A stretch of DNA of 33,047 nucleotides from Archangiaceae bacterium (GTDB lineage: Bacteria > Myxococcota > Myxococcia > Myxococcales > Myxococcaceae): contig JAACJQ010000283.1 in the NCBI GenBank assembly GCA_016879935.1, positions 1 to 33,047 of the forward strand. The letters are read 5' to 3'. Both the position numbers and the translations under genes were made by a program. Below the pieces are notes generated by a model. That model had not been told where the DNA came from. It saw only the letters and a list, made by a program, of their open reading frames with translations, and did not search any database. Shown here in pieces: positions 7,981-16,667 of the stretch (positions within the stretch are counted from its first letter, which is position 1; the number at the start of each line of letters is the position of its first letter).

Positions 7981-9156
7981 TCACCGCTCGCAGCGGCAGA
8001 CGGCGAGTTTTCCCGCATCAGGCAGCTCCTCGCAGGCCCACGTCGATGACACCAGGCCCCCATCTGTCGAGCAGGAGCACGGGCGATCGCGCTGAACGGC
8101 CAGGCCCGCGTCGGTGAAGCAGTCGACGGGACAGGCGCAGGTGGCGATGGTTGGTGCGGTCGGTCTCGGGGCTCCGCAGGAATAGCGGCCCGAGAGTTCT
8201 GGCTGTGCGCAGGCGCAACGTGGGAACTCGGTCGGAACGGCGCCTGCGTCGCCAGTTGGCCTGGTAACGAAGACGAAGCCTCCGTCGTCAACCGCGAAGG
8301 TCAACGTGCGTCCGTCGGGTGTTCGACACTCGGGCGGCCGTGGCGGGCACTCGCACGTTCCTACGAGCCCGCCGTCGAGCGGGAGGCAGGTCGCGTTGCC
8401 GGTGTACCAGGGCGTCGAGGGTTGCCAGCCCTCACAGGGGCAAGTCAGTCCCTCGGAGGTTGCCGAGACGAAATTGCCGTCGACGGTTCGGCAAACCGGC
8501 GGCGTGCACTCGCATTGCGCTTTGACGATGCCCTGACCGGCAGGGCACGTCAGCTCTCCCAGTCGGAGCCCTGATTCGGACGGACAGGCGCACGTTCTCC
8601 CCGTCGCGATGCCGATGAACGTCCCCTCGTCGTCGGTGCAGCCGGAGGTGAAGGACTTGTTGTGCACCACGACCCCGTTCGCGAGGAAAGCGTGAAACGG
8701 GTGGGCGAGCACGAGGTCGAACACCTCGACGACGCCCGCGTCGAGCACCCGCTGCTCGACTTGCACCTGGTGGAGGTTGCCCTCGCGCGCGACGAGGAGC
8801 GAACGCCGCAGGCCCAGGGCCCAGTCTCCGGCGCTCGCCCAGGTCGTCGCCAGCGGGTCCCACAGCGGGTGGTCTGGCGTGCACACCAGCTCGAACGACG
8901 GCCCGCGGAGAACGATGGTCTCCCGCGTCGCACGGCGAACTTCGCAGACGACTGCCGCAGTTTGCTGGCCAGTCGAGGCGTCGACCGCGATGAGTTCGTC
9001 ACCGACCTGCATGTCTTCGATGGGCTTGTCGCCGGTTCGGGTGGTGACCCGCGCTCCTCGCCCGATGCAGCTGGAGCGTGGACAGCCGAGGAGTGTGCCG
9101 ACCAACAGCCCCGCGAGGGTCAGCTTCTGCGTGAGGTCTCGCTGCAGACGTGTCAC
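7981..9156 (-). CDS. lipoprotein with Hint (intein-like) domain and four six-Cys repeats
   Basis: 391 residues from a GTG at 9156 that overlaps the stop of the preceding gene (GTGA). A lipobox TLLGC (Cys25) ends a short signal peptide. Five residues later Cys30 begins a 137-residue Hint domain: block A is CIGRGARVTT plus IEDMQVGDEL, block B is TPDHPLW, and the C-terminal block is VEVFDLVLAHPFHAFLANG, ending VVHN at residue 166. There is no homing endonuclease. The residue after the terminal Asn is Lys, then Ser, so classical splicing (which needs Cys, Ser or Thr there) is doubtful, while cleavage remains possible. Residues 173-391 are four repeats of the pattern C..CxC..C..CxC (24 Cys), starting at residues 173, 222, 277 and 346. 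It is the last gene of a three-gene operon. Confidence 0.85.
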   Translation of the reverse strand: MTRLQRDLTQKLTLAGLLVGTLLGCPRSSCIGRGARVTTRTGDKPIEDMQVGDELIAVDASTGQQTAAVVCEVRRATRETIVLRGPSFELVCTPDHPLWDPLATTWASAGDWALGLRRSLLVAREGNLHQVQVEQRVLDAGVVEVFDLVLAHPFHAFLANGVVVHNKSFTSGCTDDEGTFIGIATGRTCACPSESGLRLGELTCPAGQGIVKAQCECTPPVCRTVDGNFVSATSEGLTCPCEGWQPSTPWYTGNATCLPLDGGLVGTCECPPRPPECRTPDGRTLTFAVDDGGFVFVTRPTGDAGAVPTEFPRCACAQPELSGRYSCGAPRPTAPTIATCACPVDCFTDAGLAVQRDRPCSCSTDGGLVSSTWACEELPDAGKLAVCRCER

Positions 9157-10410
9157 CGGCCGAAGACTGCCCAGACGAGCGTGCCGACGCCAGAGACGAC
9201 GAGGGCGACGCCGACCACCGCCACTGCACGCCACGAGCGCCGCCTTGCCGTGCGCTGCTCGAGCACCTGACTCAGCGAGCGCGACTCTTCGACGATGGCC
9301 GAGGCTCGGGTGCGCAGGTCGACGCCGAGCAGGTTCGGCGCGTCGCAGAACACGCAGTTCACCACGAGCTGGTCGGTGGTCGCGCTCAGCGGGCCGCGAC
9401 ACTGGCGGCAGGTGCGCGGCGTGCCCTCCTTCTCGGAGCCCAGCGCCGCGAAGTGCATCGTCAGCACCCGCAGCGCCTGTCGGTCGACGAGCAGGTACCG
9501 GAACAGCGCGAAGCCACCCGTCACGGCACCGAACACGAAGACGGAGCTGAAGCTCAGCGCCTGGCTCAGGCTTCGACCGTTCAGCTCCGCAGCGAGAATG
9601 CCGGCGCCGCCGACGACCCACGCAGCCATCAGCGCGCGGGTGACGTTCTTGAACGTGCGGTCGAGGCTCGGCGCGCTCGGCTGGTCGAGCACTGCCTTCA
9701 CCGCGGCGACGGAGTGTGACGCGACGACCGCCGCCGCGCGCACCTTCTCTCGAAGCGTGTCGGGCACCGAGAGGCGTTGACCGCACCAGGGGGCACGGCA
9801 CCTCTGGCTCGAACGCTGGCGCCACGGGGCCCCGACATGACGGGCATCGCAGCACCTGCTGGGGGAGCGGGGCTTCAGCTTCTGGCTTTGGCTGCAGCAC
9901 GCTCTGAAGCGTCGCGGCCAGCTCTTCGAACGAAGCGAGTTCACCCGGCGCGCGCGTCATCGCGATGGCCTTCAGGTCGAGCGTCTTTCGCTGGAGGAAC
10001 AACACATGAAGGTCTTCGGCCGCGTCGTTCAGCTCGTCACTCCCCTTCGGGAGCAGGTCGAAGAAGCCCGGCAGCCGCCGCGTCGCGCGCCGTACGAAGA
10101 CCCGCTCGAGCTTCGAGAAGGGAACGTCGAAGCCGTCATGAGGGCCGCCGCGAATTCGCAGGCGGTCGGCTTCGACCTCGAGGTCGCTGGGCTGCATCAC
10201 GCGGGCGCGCTTCAGGTTCCGTTGGGCGAAGCCCATGACGAGGAGCCCGGGCAGGATGAGCAGAATGAAGAACAACTCCGCCGAGAGCGACACGTAGTAC
10301 AGCACGACGAACAGCACGAAGCCGGGCAGCCAGAGCAGCGCGCTCCACCAGAGTGCTCGTACGGCCCCTTCACCGGTCTGCAGGGGAAACCGCCACGCCG
10401 GAGCCGCCAC
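9153..10410 (-). CDS. membrane protein with two zinc ribbons; apparent one-base frameshift
   Basis: The frame from a GTG at 10410 breaks at a run of five G (plus strand) at 9789-9793. Removing one base joins it to the downstream frame and gives a sensible 418-residue protein. Two membrane segments lie at about 20-62. A hydrophilic region at about 72-175 resembles a bacterial PH-like domain. A zinc ribbon at 189-209 has the form CPSC..CPWCG, and its second half is restored only by the frame correction. Two more membrane segments lie near 258-306, a second ribbon CRQC..CVFC at 334-355, and a final membrane segment near 395-415. The start abuts the stop of the 4-TM gene upstream, and the stop overlaps the Hint lipoprotein start. 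Either a sequence error or a genuine lesion; function unknown. Confidence 0.7.
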
Positions 10411-10923
10411 TCACTCCACCTTCTGACGGTCGGGGCGGGGAATGCCGAACTCGTCTTCTTCCCACATCGCCGCGCGGAGCTTGCCCCGACGCGTCTCGGC
10501 GAGGTCGGCCGGCGCGAGATTGCCCATCCACTTCTCGCCTTGCCACGCGCCGAGCAGGCCGAGCCCGAAGCCGATGCCGCCTCCGACGATGACCTTCGTG
10601 AGGTCGAAGTGGAAGAACCAGTTCGGCATGAAGAACGACATCAGGAACACGACGACCACCGAGACGAACGCGCCGACTGCGGGCTCGAGCAGCCGCCGGC
10701 CCGGGCTCACCACCCCGACGATGACGCCGCCGAGGTAGAGCGAGAGCAGGTGCATGATCATCTGCAGTTGGTAGTGGAACATCGGCGACACGTACTTGCC
10801 GATGACGAACGGCCCGAGCCACGTGCCGATGAAGAGCTCGATGGCCAGGAAGAGGACGACGCTGAGAATGGTCCACGGCGTCGAAAACGGTCTCTCGTTC
10901 GGATCGTTCATGCCCACCCGCAT
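10411..10923 (-). CDS. four-TM membrane protein of unknown function
   Basis: 170 residues with four hydrophobic segments: ILSVVLFLAIELFIGTWLG, a long one around MIMHLLSLYLGGVIVGVV, AVGAFVSVVVVFLMSFF, and a Gly-rich one GGGIGFGLGLLG. A charged cytoplasmic tail ends PRPDRQKVE. An ATG twelve bases downstream (MNDPNERPF) is an equally plausible start; neither has a clear ribosome binding site. It is the first gene of the operon that continues with the zinc-ribbon protein and the Hint lipoprotein: its TGA is followed at once by the next GTG. It is divergent from the formate dehydrogenase operon. No family recognised. Confidence 0.75.
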   Translation of the reverse strand: MRVGMNDPNERPFSTPWTILSVVLFLAIELFIGTWLGPFVIGKYVSPMFHYQLQMIMHLLSLYLGGVIVGVVSPGRRLLEPAVGAFVSVVVVFLMSFFMPNWFFHFDLTKVIVGGGIGFGLGLLGAWQGEKWMGNLAPADLAETRRGKLRAAMWEEDEFGIPRPDRQKVE

Positions 10924-11033
10924 GGTCTCACAACGGGCCGGAGCGACACCGATTGCCTGACGCCCCGGTGCGTCACGAACTCGAGCCGACTCGCCTTGCG
11001 GGGGCCATGCACGCGGCCGAGTATTTCGCGCGC

Positions 11034-11543
11034 ATGCACACCACTTCGTGGAACGTCGAGAAGGCTCGCGCGCTGGTCGACGCCGAGCGGTCGCGGGTGC
11101 GCTCGTTCCTCTCGGGCGATGGGGCTGATCAGTCGGCGATGTTGCCGGCGCTCCATGCGCTGCAGAAGACGTTTGGCTTCATTCACGCCGACGCCATCAG
11201 CGTGGTCGCGCACGCGCTTAACGTCTCGAAGGCGGAAGTGAAGGGCGTGGTGTCGTTCTACAAGGACTTCCGCACCCAGCCGCCGGGCGCGCACGTGGTC
11301 GCGTTGTGCAGAGCCGAGGCGTGTCAGGCGAGAGGCTCCGAAGCGCTCGCGGCGCACCTGCAGCAGACACATGGTCTTCAGCCTGGGCAGACGAAGCACG
11401 GCGTGACGCTCGAGAACACGTACTGCCTGGGTAACTGCGCGCTCGGGCCCGCGGCGCTCGTCGATGAGTCACGGCTCGTCGGCAGGCTCGACGTCGCGAA
11501 GGCTGATCAGCTCGTTGGCTCCCTGAAGGAGCGCGAGTCGTGA
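11034..11543 (+). CDS. fdsG: NAD-dependent formate dehydrogenase gamma subunit (NuoE-like)
   Basis: 169 residues in the 24-kDa NuoE family. The thioredoxin-like fold carries one [2Fe-2S] cluster, and its four ligands are visible as CRAEAC (Cys92, Cys97) and CLGNC (Cys131, Cys135). The N-terminal helical part has the family segment LPALHALQKTFGFI and GVVSFYKDFR. The subunit passes electrons within the diaphorase part of the soluble formate dehydrogenase. ATG 11034 was chosen by family length; a TTG at 10953 (with GGAG upstream) and an ATG at 11007 are alternatives in the same frame. It overlaps the next gene by four bases. The neighbourhood separates it from respiratory complex I. Confidence 0.92.
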   Translation: MHTTSWNVEKARALVDAERSRVRSFLSGDGADQSAMLPALHALQKTFGFIHADAISVVAHALNVSKAEVKGVVSFYKDFRTQPPGAHVVALCRAEACQARGSEALAAHLQQTHGLQPGQTKHGVTLENTYCLGNCALGPAALVDESRLVGRLDVAKADQLVGSLKERES

Positions 11544-13051
11544 AGCTCTTCGTTCCTGCAGACGCGGCCGCGCAGTCGGTGGGCGCCGACGAGGTGGCCG
11601 AGGCGCTCCAGTCGGCGTTGAAGGCGCGCGGGCTCGACGTTCCGTTGATCCGCACCGGCTCGCGCGGGCTCACGTGGCTCGAGCCGCTCGTCGAGGTGAA
11701 CACGGCGTCGGGGCGTCAGGGCTTCGCCAACGTGAGCGCGCTCGAGGTGCCCGGACTGCTCGATGCCATCGTTGGTGGTGAGCCGCACCCGAGCGCCATC
11801 GGCCTCGTCGAATCATTGCCTGCCTTGGCCCGCCAACGTCGGCTCACGTTCTCCCGCGTCGGCGTCATCGACCCGCTCTCGCTCGAGGACTTCCGCGCGC
11901 ACGGAGGCCTGCGGGGCTGGGCGCGCGCGATGGAGCTCGCTCCCGAGGCCATCGTTCAGGAAGTGACGACGTCGCTTTTGCGTGGACGCGGCGGCGCAGG
12001 CTTTCCCGCTGGCATCAAGTGGAAGACGGTCGCCGAGGCGAAGGGCGCGCGGAAGTACATCGTCTGCAACGCCGACGAAGGTGACTCGGGCACGTTCGCC
12101 GACCGCATGGTGATGGAGGGCGACCCGTTCATGCTGCTCGAAGGCATGCGCATCGCTGCGCGCGCCGTCGGAGCGAGTCACGGCTTCATCTACGTTCGCT
12201 CCGAGTACCCTCGCGCGGTCTCGGTGCTCGAGCGCGCCATCGCGGTGCTGCGCGAGAGCCGCTTCCTCGGCACGGGCTTCGACGTCGAGGTGCGCGTCGG
12301 CGCGGGCGCGTACGTGTGCGGTGAAGAGACGTCGCTGCTCGAGAGCCTCGAAGGCAAACGCGGTCAGGTGCGCGCGAAGCCACCGCTGCCGGCGCACGAG
12401 GGCCTGTTCGGCAAGCCGACGGTCGTGAACAACGTGCTCACGCTCGCGGCGGTGCCGTGGATTCTGGAGCACGGTGGCGCGGCCTACGCAGCCCTCGGCG
12501 TCGGGCGTTCTCGCGGCACCATGCCGATTCAGCTCGCGGGCAACGTGAAGCACGGTGGTCTCTTCGAGCTGCCACTCGGCGTCACGCTGCGCGAGCTCAT
12601 CTTCGACTTCGGCGGCGGCACGGCCTCGGCTCGTCCCGTTCGCGCGGTGCAGGTCGGCGGTCCCCTCGGTGCGTACTTTCCCGAGAAGCTGCTCGACACG
12701 CCGCTCGACTACGAGGCGATGGCGAAGGCGGGCGGCATTCTCGGGCACGCCGGCGTCGTGGTGTTCGACGACACGGTGAACCTCGCGAAGCAGGCGCGCT
12801 TCGCGTTCGAGTTCTGTGCGCTCGAGTCGTGCGGCAAGTGCACGCCGTGTCGCATCGGCTCCACGCGTGGTGTCGAAGTACTCGACCAGGTCGCCGCCGG
12901 AGTCGAGCCCGAGAAGAACCTCGCGCTGGTGAAAGACCTCTGCACCGTGCTCACCGACGCGTCGCTCTGCGCGCTCGGCGGCCTCACGCCGCTGCCCGTG
13001 TTGTCGGCGCTCGAGCACTTCCACGAAGACTTCACGCGCCGTTCGAGGTGA
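11540..13051 (+). CDS. fdsB: NAD-dependent formate dehydrogenase beta subunit (NuoF-like diaphorase)
   Basis: 503 residues. The N-terminal 100 form a thioredoxin-like domain fused to a 51-kDa NuoF module, the arrangement of FdsB and HoxF. The FMN and NADH site shows GRGGAGFPAG (149-158), NADEGDSGTF and GAYVCGEETSLLESLEGKRG. The C-terminal [4Fe-4S] ligands are in ESCGKCTPCRIGS plus a Cys in DASLCALGG. It reduces NAD+ with electrons delivered by FdsA and FdsG. It starts at GTG 11540, overlapping fdsG by four bases, with AAGGAG eight bases ahead. Confidence 0.94.
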   Translation: MKLFVPADAAAQSVGADEVAEALQSALKARGLDVPLIRTGSRGLTWLEPLVEVNTASGRQGFANVSALEVPGLLDAIVGGEPHPSAIGLVESLPALARQRRLTFSRVGVIDPLSLEDFRAHGGLRGWARAMELAPEAIVQEVTTSLLRGRGGAGFPAGIKWKTVAEAKGARKYIVCNADEGDSGTFADRMVMEGDPFMLLEGMRIAARAVGASHGFIYVRSEYPRAVSVLERAIAVLRESRFLGTGFDVEVRVGAGAYVCGEETSLLESLEGKRGQVRAKPPLPAHEGLFGKPTVVNNVLTLAAVPWILEHGGAAYAALGVGRSRGTMPIQLAGNVKHGGLFELPLGVTLRELIFDFGGGTASARPVRAVQVGGPLGAYFPEKLLDTPLDYEAMAKAGGILGHAGVVVFDDTVNLAKQARFAFEFCALESCGKCTPCRIGSTRGVEVLDQVAAGVEPEKNLALVKDLCTVLTDASLCALGGLTPLPVLSALEHFHEDFTRRSR

Positions 13052-13054
13052 CTC

Positions 13055-15895
13055 ATGTCGTTCAGCAAGGACTTCGACCAGGGCACGCCCGTCGTCTCGA
13101 ACCCCGAGCGCGTCACCGTCACCATCGACGGCCGCTCCATCTCGGTTCCGAAGGGCACGTCGGTGATGGCCGCCGCCGCGCAGCTGGGCACGTCGATTCC
13201 GAAGCTGTGCGCCACCGACATGGTGAAGGCGTTCGGCTCGTGCCGGCTGTGTCTGGTGGAGATTGACGGCCGGCGTGGAACACCCGCCTCGTGCACCACG
13301 CCTGCTGAAGAAGGCATGGTCGTGCACACGCAGACCGACCGATTGCAGAAGCTCCGCCGCGGCGTGATGGAGCTCTACATCTCGGACCACCCGCTCGACT
13401 GCCTCACCTGCTCGGCGAACGGAGACTGCGAGCTGCAGGACATGGCGGGCGCGGTCGGCCTGCGAGACGTGCGCTACGGCCACGACGGCCAGCAGCACCG
13501 CACCGAACCCAAAGACGAGTCGAACCCGTACTTCACGTTCGATTCGAGCAAGTGCATCGTCTGCAGCCGCTGCGTGCGCGCGTGCGAAGAGGTGCAGGGC
13601 ACCTTCGCGCTCACCATCGAGGGCCGTGGCTTCGGCAGCAAGGTCGCGACGGGCGCGAAAGACTTCCTCTCGAGTGAGTGTGTCTCGTGTGGCGCGTGCG
13701 TGCAGGCGTGCCCGACCGCGACGCTCAACGAGAAGTCCGTCATTCAGCTCGGCACGCCGACCGGCGTGGTCGAGACGACGTGCGCGTATTGCGGTGTCGG
13801 CTGTGGCTTTCGCGCAGAGACGCAGGGCGACCGCGTGGTGCGCATGGTGCCCTCGAAGCGCGGCAAGGCGAACGAAGGCCACTCGTGCGTGAAGGGCCGC
13901 TTCGCGTGGGGCTACGCCAACCACCAGGACCGCGTCACGAAGCCGATGATTCGCGCGCGCATCACCGACCCGTGGCGTGAGGTGACGTGGGCCGAGGCCT
14001 TCACGCACACCGCGAACGAGCTGCAGCGCCTGCAGGCGAAGTACGGGAAGGACTCCATCGGCGGCATCACCTCGTCGCGGTGCACGAACGAAGAAGTGTT
14101 CCTCGTGCAGAAGCTGGTTCGCGGCGGCTTCGGCAACAACAACGTCGATACCTGCGCGCGCGTCTGTCACTCGCCGACGGGCTACGGGCTCAAGCAGACG
14201 TTCGGCACCTCGGCCGGTACGCAGGACTTCAAGTCGGTGGCGAAGGCCGACGTGGTGCTCGTCATCGGCGCGAACCCGACCGACGCGCACCCCGTGTTCG
14301 CGTCTCGGCTCAAGCGGCGGCTGCGTGAAGGCGCGAAGCTCATCGTGGCCGACCCGCGGCGCATCGACCTGGTTCGTTCTCCGCACATCGAAGCGGCGCA
14401 TCACCTCGCGCTGATGCCCGGCACCAACGTCGCGCTCATCAACGCGCTCGCGCACGTCATCGTCACCGAAGGCCTCGTGAAGACCGACGCGGTGAAGGAG
14501 CGCTGTGAGCCTGCCGACTTCGAGAGCTGGGCGCGCTTCATCGCGAACCCCATCAACTCTCCCGAGCAGATGGAGCAGCACACCGGCGTGCCCGCCTCCG
14601 AAGTGCGCGCGGCGGCGAGGCTGTACGCGACGGCGAACAACGCGGCCATCTACTACGGGCTCGGCGTCACCGAGCACAGCCAGGGGTCCACGATGGTGAT
14701 GGGCATGGCGAACCTCGCGATGGCGACGGGCAACCTCGGCCGCGACGGCGTCGGCGTGAATCCACTACGCGGGCAGAACAACGTGCAGGGCTCGTGTGAC
14801 ATGGGCAGCTTCCCGCACGAGCTCGCCGGCTATCGCCACGTCTCGGACGACGCGACGCGCGAGCTCTTCGAAGGGCTCTGGGGTGTCTCGCTCTCGAGCG
14901 AGCCCGGCCTTCGCATTCCCAACATGCTCGACGAAGCCGTCGAAGGCCGGTTCAAGGGCCTCTACGTGCAGGGCGAAGACATCGCCCAGTCGGACCCGAA
15001 CACGCAGCACGTCGTGAAGGGCCTCGAAGCGATGGAGTGCGTCATCGTGCACGACCTCTTCCTCAACGAGACCGCGAAGTACGCGCACGTGTTCTTTCCG
15101 GGCAGCTCGTTCCTCGAGAAGGACGGCACGTTCACCAACGCCGAGCGCCGCATCAGCCGCGTGCGTCAGGTGATGCGCCCACTCACTGGCCTGGCGGACT
15201 GGGAGGTCACGCTCGGGCTCGCGAACGCGCTCGGTATGAACCTGAAGTACTCGCACCCGAGCGAAGTGATGGACGAGATTGCGCGGCTCACGCCGACGTT
15301 CGCGGGTGTCTCGTACGCGAAGCTCGACCAGCTCGGCAGCGTGCAGTGGCCGTGCAACGAGAAGGCGCCGACCGGCACGCCCATCATGCACGTCGACCGC
15401 TTCGTGCGCGGCAAGGGCCGCTTCATGTTGACCGAGTTCATTCCCACCGAGGAGCGCACGGGCCCGAAGTTCCCCCTTCTGCTGACCACGGGGCGAATCT
15501 TGAGTCAGTACAACGTGGGGGCGCAGACGGCGCGAACGGCGAACGTCGCGTGGCACGACGAAGACGTGCTCGAGGTGCACCCGTTCGACGCCGAGAATCG
15601 CGGCGTCAAGACGGGCGACCTCGTCTCGCTCGAGAGCCGCGCGGGTGAGACGACGTTGCGCGCGGTGGTGACCGAGCGGGTGCAGCCTGGCGTCGTCTAC
15701 ACGACGTTCCATCACGCGAAGACGAACGCGAACGTGGTGACGACGGAGTTCTCCGACTGGGCCACCAACTGTCCCGAGTACAAGGTGACGGCGGTGCAGG
15801 TGTCGCGCGCTGCCGGCCCGAGCGCGTTCCAGAAAGAAGACCGGCGGCGTGACGTGGCGTTGCGCCAAGTGGAGGCTCCTCATGCCACGCGTTGA
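13055..15895 (+). CDS. fdsA: NAD-dependent formate dehydrogenase alpha (catalytic, Mo-bis-MGD) subunit
   Basis: 946 residues, close to known FdsA length. Cofactor sites in order: [2Fe-2S] at Cys52, 63, 66, 80; a His112-Cys116-Cys119-Cys125 [4Fe-4S] site as in NuoG; two ferredoxin-type [4Fe-4S] sites at Cys167-177 and Cys209-219; a [4Fe-4S] at Cys243, 246, 250, 278; then the Mo-bis-MGD domain. The Mo ligand is a Cys in CARVCHSPT (Cys371, followed by the conserved His372), so this is a Cys enzyme, not a selenocysteine one. It oxidises formate to CO2 in the cytoplasm and should be reversible. ATG follows fdsB by three bases; its 3' end overlaps fdsC. Confidence 0.95.
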   Translation: MSFSKDFDQGTPVVSNPERVTVTIDGRSISVPKGTSVMAAAAQLGTSIPKLCATDMVKAFGSCRLCLVEIDGRRGTPASCTTPAEEGMVVHTQTDRLQKLRRGVMELYISDHPLDCLTCSANGDCELQDMAGAVGLRDVRYGHDGQQHRTEPKDESNPYFTFDSSKCIVCSRCVRACEEVQGTFALTIEGRGFGSKVATGAKDFLSSECVSCGACVQACPTATLNEKSVIQLGTPTGVVETTCAYCGVGCGFRAETQGDRVVRMVPSKRGKANEGHSCVKGRFAWGYANHQDRVTKPMIRARITDPWREVTWAEAFTHTANELQRLQAKYGKDSIGGITSSRCTNEEVFLVQKLVRGGFGNNNVDTCARVCHSPTGYGLKQTFGTSAGTQDFKSVAKADVVLVIGANPTDAHPVFASRLKRRLREGAKLIVADPRRIDLVRSPHIEAAHHLALMPGTNVALINALAHVIVTEGLVKTDAVKERCEPADFESWARFIANPINSPEQMEQHTGVPASEVRAAARLYATANNAAIYYGLGVTEHSQGSTMVMGMANLAMATGNLGRDGVGVNPLRGQNNVQGSCDMGSFPHELAGYRHVSDDATRELFEGLWGVSLSSEPGLRIPNMLDEAVEGRFKGLYVQGEDIAQSDPNTQHVVKGLEAMECVIVHDLFLNETAKYAHVFFPGSSFLEKDGTFTNAERRISRVRQVMRPLTGLADWEVTLGLANALGMNLKYSHPSEVMDEIARLTPTFAGVSYAKLDQLGSVQWPCNEKAPTGTPIMHVDRFVRGKGRFMLTEFIPTEERTGPKFPLLLTTGRILSQYNVGAQTARTANVAWHDEDVLEVHPFDAENRGVKTGDLVSLESRAGETTLRAVVTERVQPGVVYTTFHHAKTNANVVTTEFSDWATNCPEYKVTAVQVSRAAGPSAFQKEDRRRDVALRQVEAPHATR

Positions 15896-16667
15896 GCTGC
15901 CCGCGGTCTCGTTCTCGTTCGACGGCGCGCAGCTTCCTCAGCCCAGAGACATCGCCATCGAGACGGCGGTGAACGTCGTCTACGGCGATCGCCCGTACGC
16001 GGTGATGATGGCGACGCCGAACGACGTGGAGGACTTCGCGGTCGGCTTCACGGTGACCGAAGGCGTGGTGACCGACGTCGCGCAGATTCTCGGCGTGAAG
16101 GTGAACGAGCTCGAAGCGGGCCTCGAGGCGGTGGTGACGTTGTCGGTCGAGGCGCCAGTGCGCGAGCGCAACGTGACCGGGCGCACCGGCTGTGGGTTGT
16201 GTGGCGTCGCCTCGTTCGACGACATGCCTCGCGCCGAGGTGGTGGAGCGGTCGGCGACGCCCGTGTCTCTCGCTGCCGTGAAGCGTGCGCTCTCGTCACT
16301 CGAAGGCGCGCAGCCACTGAATGGAAGGACGCGCTCCGTGCACGCGGCGGCGTGGTGTTCGGCTGATGGCGCCATCGAGGTGCTGCGTGAAGACGTGGGC
16401 CGGCACTGTGCGCTCGACAAGCTCATCGGCGCGCGGCTGCGGGCCGGGCAGGGCGCAGGTGATGGGTTTCTGCTGCTGACGAGCCGCTGCTCGTACGAGC
16501 TCGTCGACAAGGCGGCCGTGTACGGCGCGCGCACCATCGTCTGCATCTCGGCGCCGACGTCGTACGCCATCGAGCGGGCGCAGGTGCATGACGTGACGTT
16601 GCTCGCCGTCGCGCGGCACGACGGCGTGCTCGCGTTCCACGGCGCCGAGCGCGTGCGGAGGGTGTGA
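15882..16667 (+). CDS. fdhD: formate dehydrogenase sulfurtransferase FdsC/FdhD
   Basis: 261 residues of the FdhD family, which moves sulfur from a cysteine desulfurase to the Mo cofactor and is required for formate dehydrogenase activity. The sulfur-carrying pair is CGLC (Cys104 and Cys107) in GRTGCGLCG, and the downstream family segment EVLREDVGRHCALDKLIG is present. ATG 15882 has GGAG eight bases upstream and begins 14 bases inside fdsA. In Cupriavidus-type operons this position is called fdsC. It stops one base into the next gene. Confidence 0.93.
   Translation: MPRVELPAVSFSFDGAQLPQPRDIAIETAVNVVYGDRPYAVMMATPNDVEDFAVGFTVTEGVVTDVAQILGVKVNELEAGLEAVVTLSVEAPVRERNVTGRTGCGLCGVASFDDMPRAEVVERSATPVSLAAVKRALSSLEGAQPLNGRTRSVHAAAWCSADGAIEVLREDVGRHCALDKLIGARLRAGQGAGDGFLLLTSRCSYELVDKAAVYGARTIVCISAPTSYAIERAQVHDVTLLAVARHDGVLAFHGAERVRRV

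Noticed and set aside
7981-10410. A single 809-residue reading frame over the zinc-ribbon and Hint genes
   Set aside because: The middle third is Arg-rich nonsense; it results from a one-base shift that lines up the two genes' frames. Read as two overlapping genes instead.
11813-14677. A 954-codon minus-strand frame across fdsB and fdsA
   Set aside because: It is antisense to genes with clear cofactor motifs; its translation is Arg/His-rich and repetitive, typical of high-GC shadow frames.
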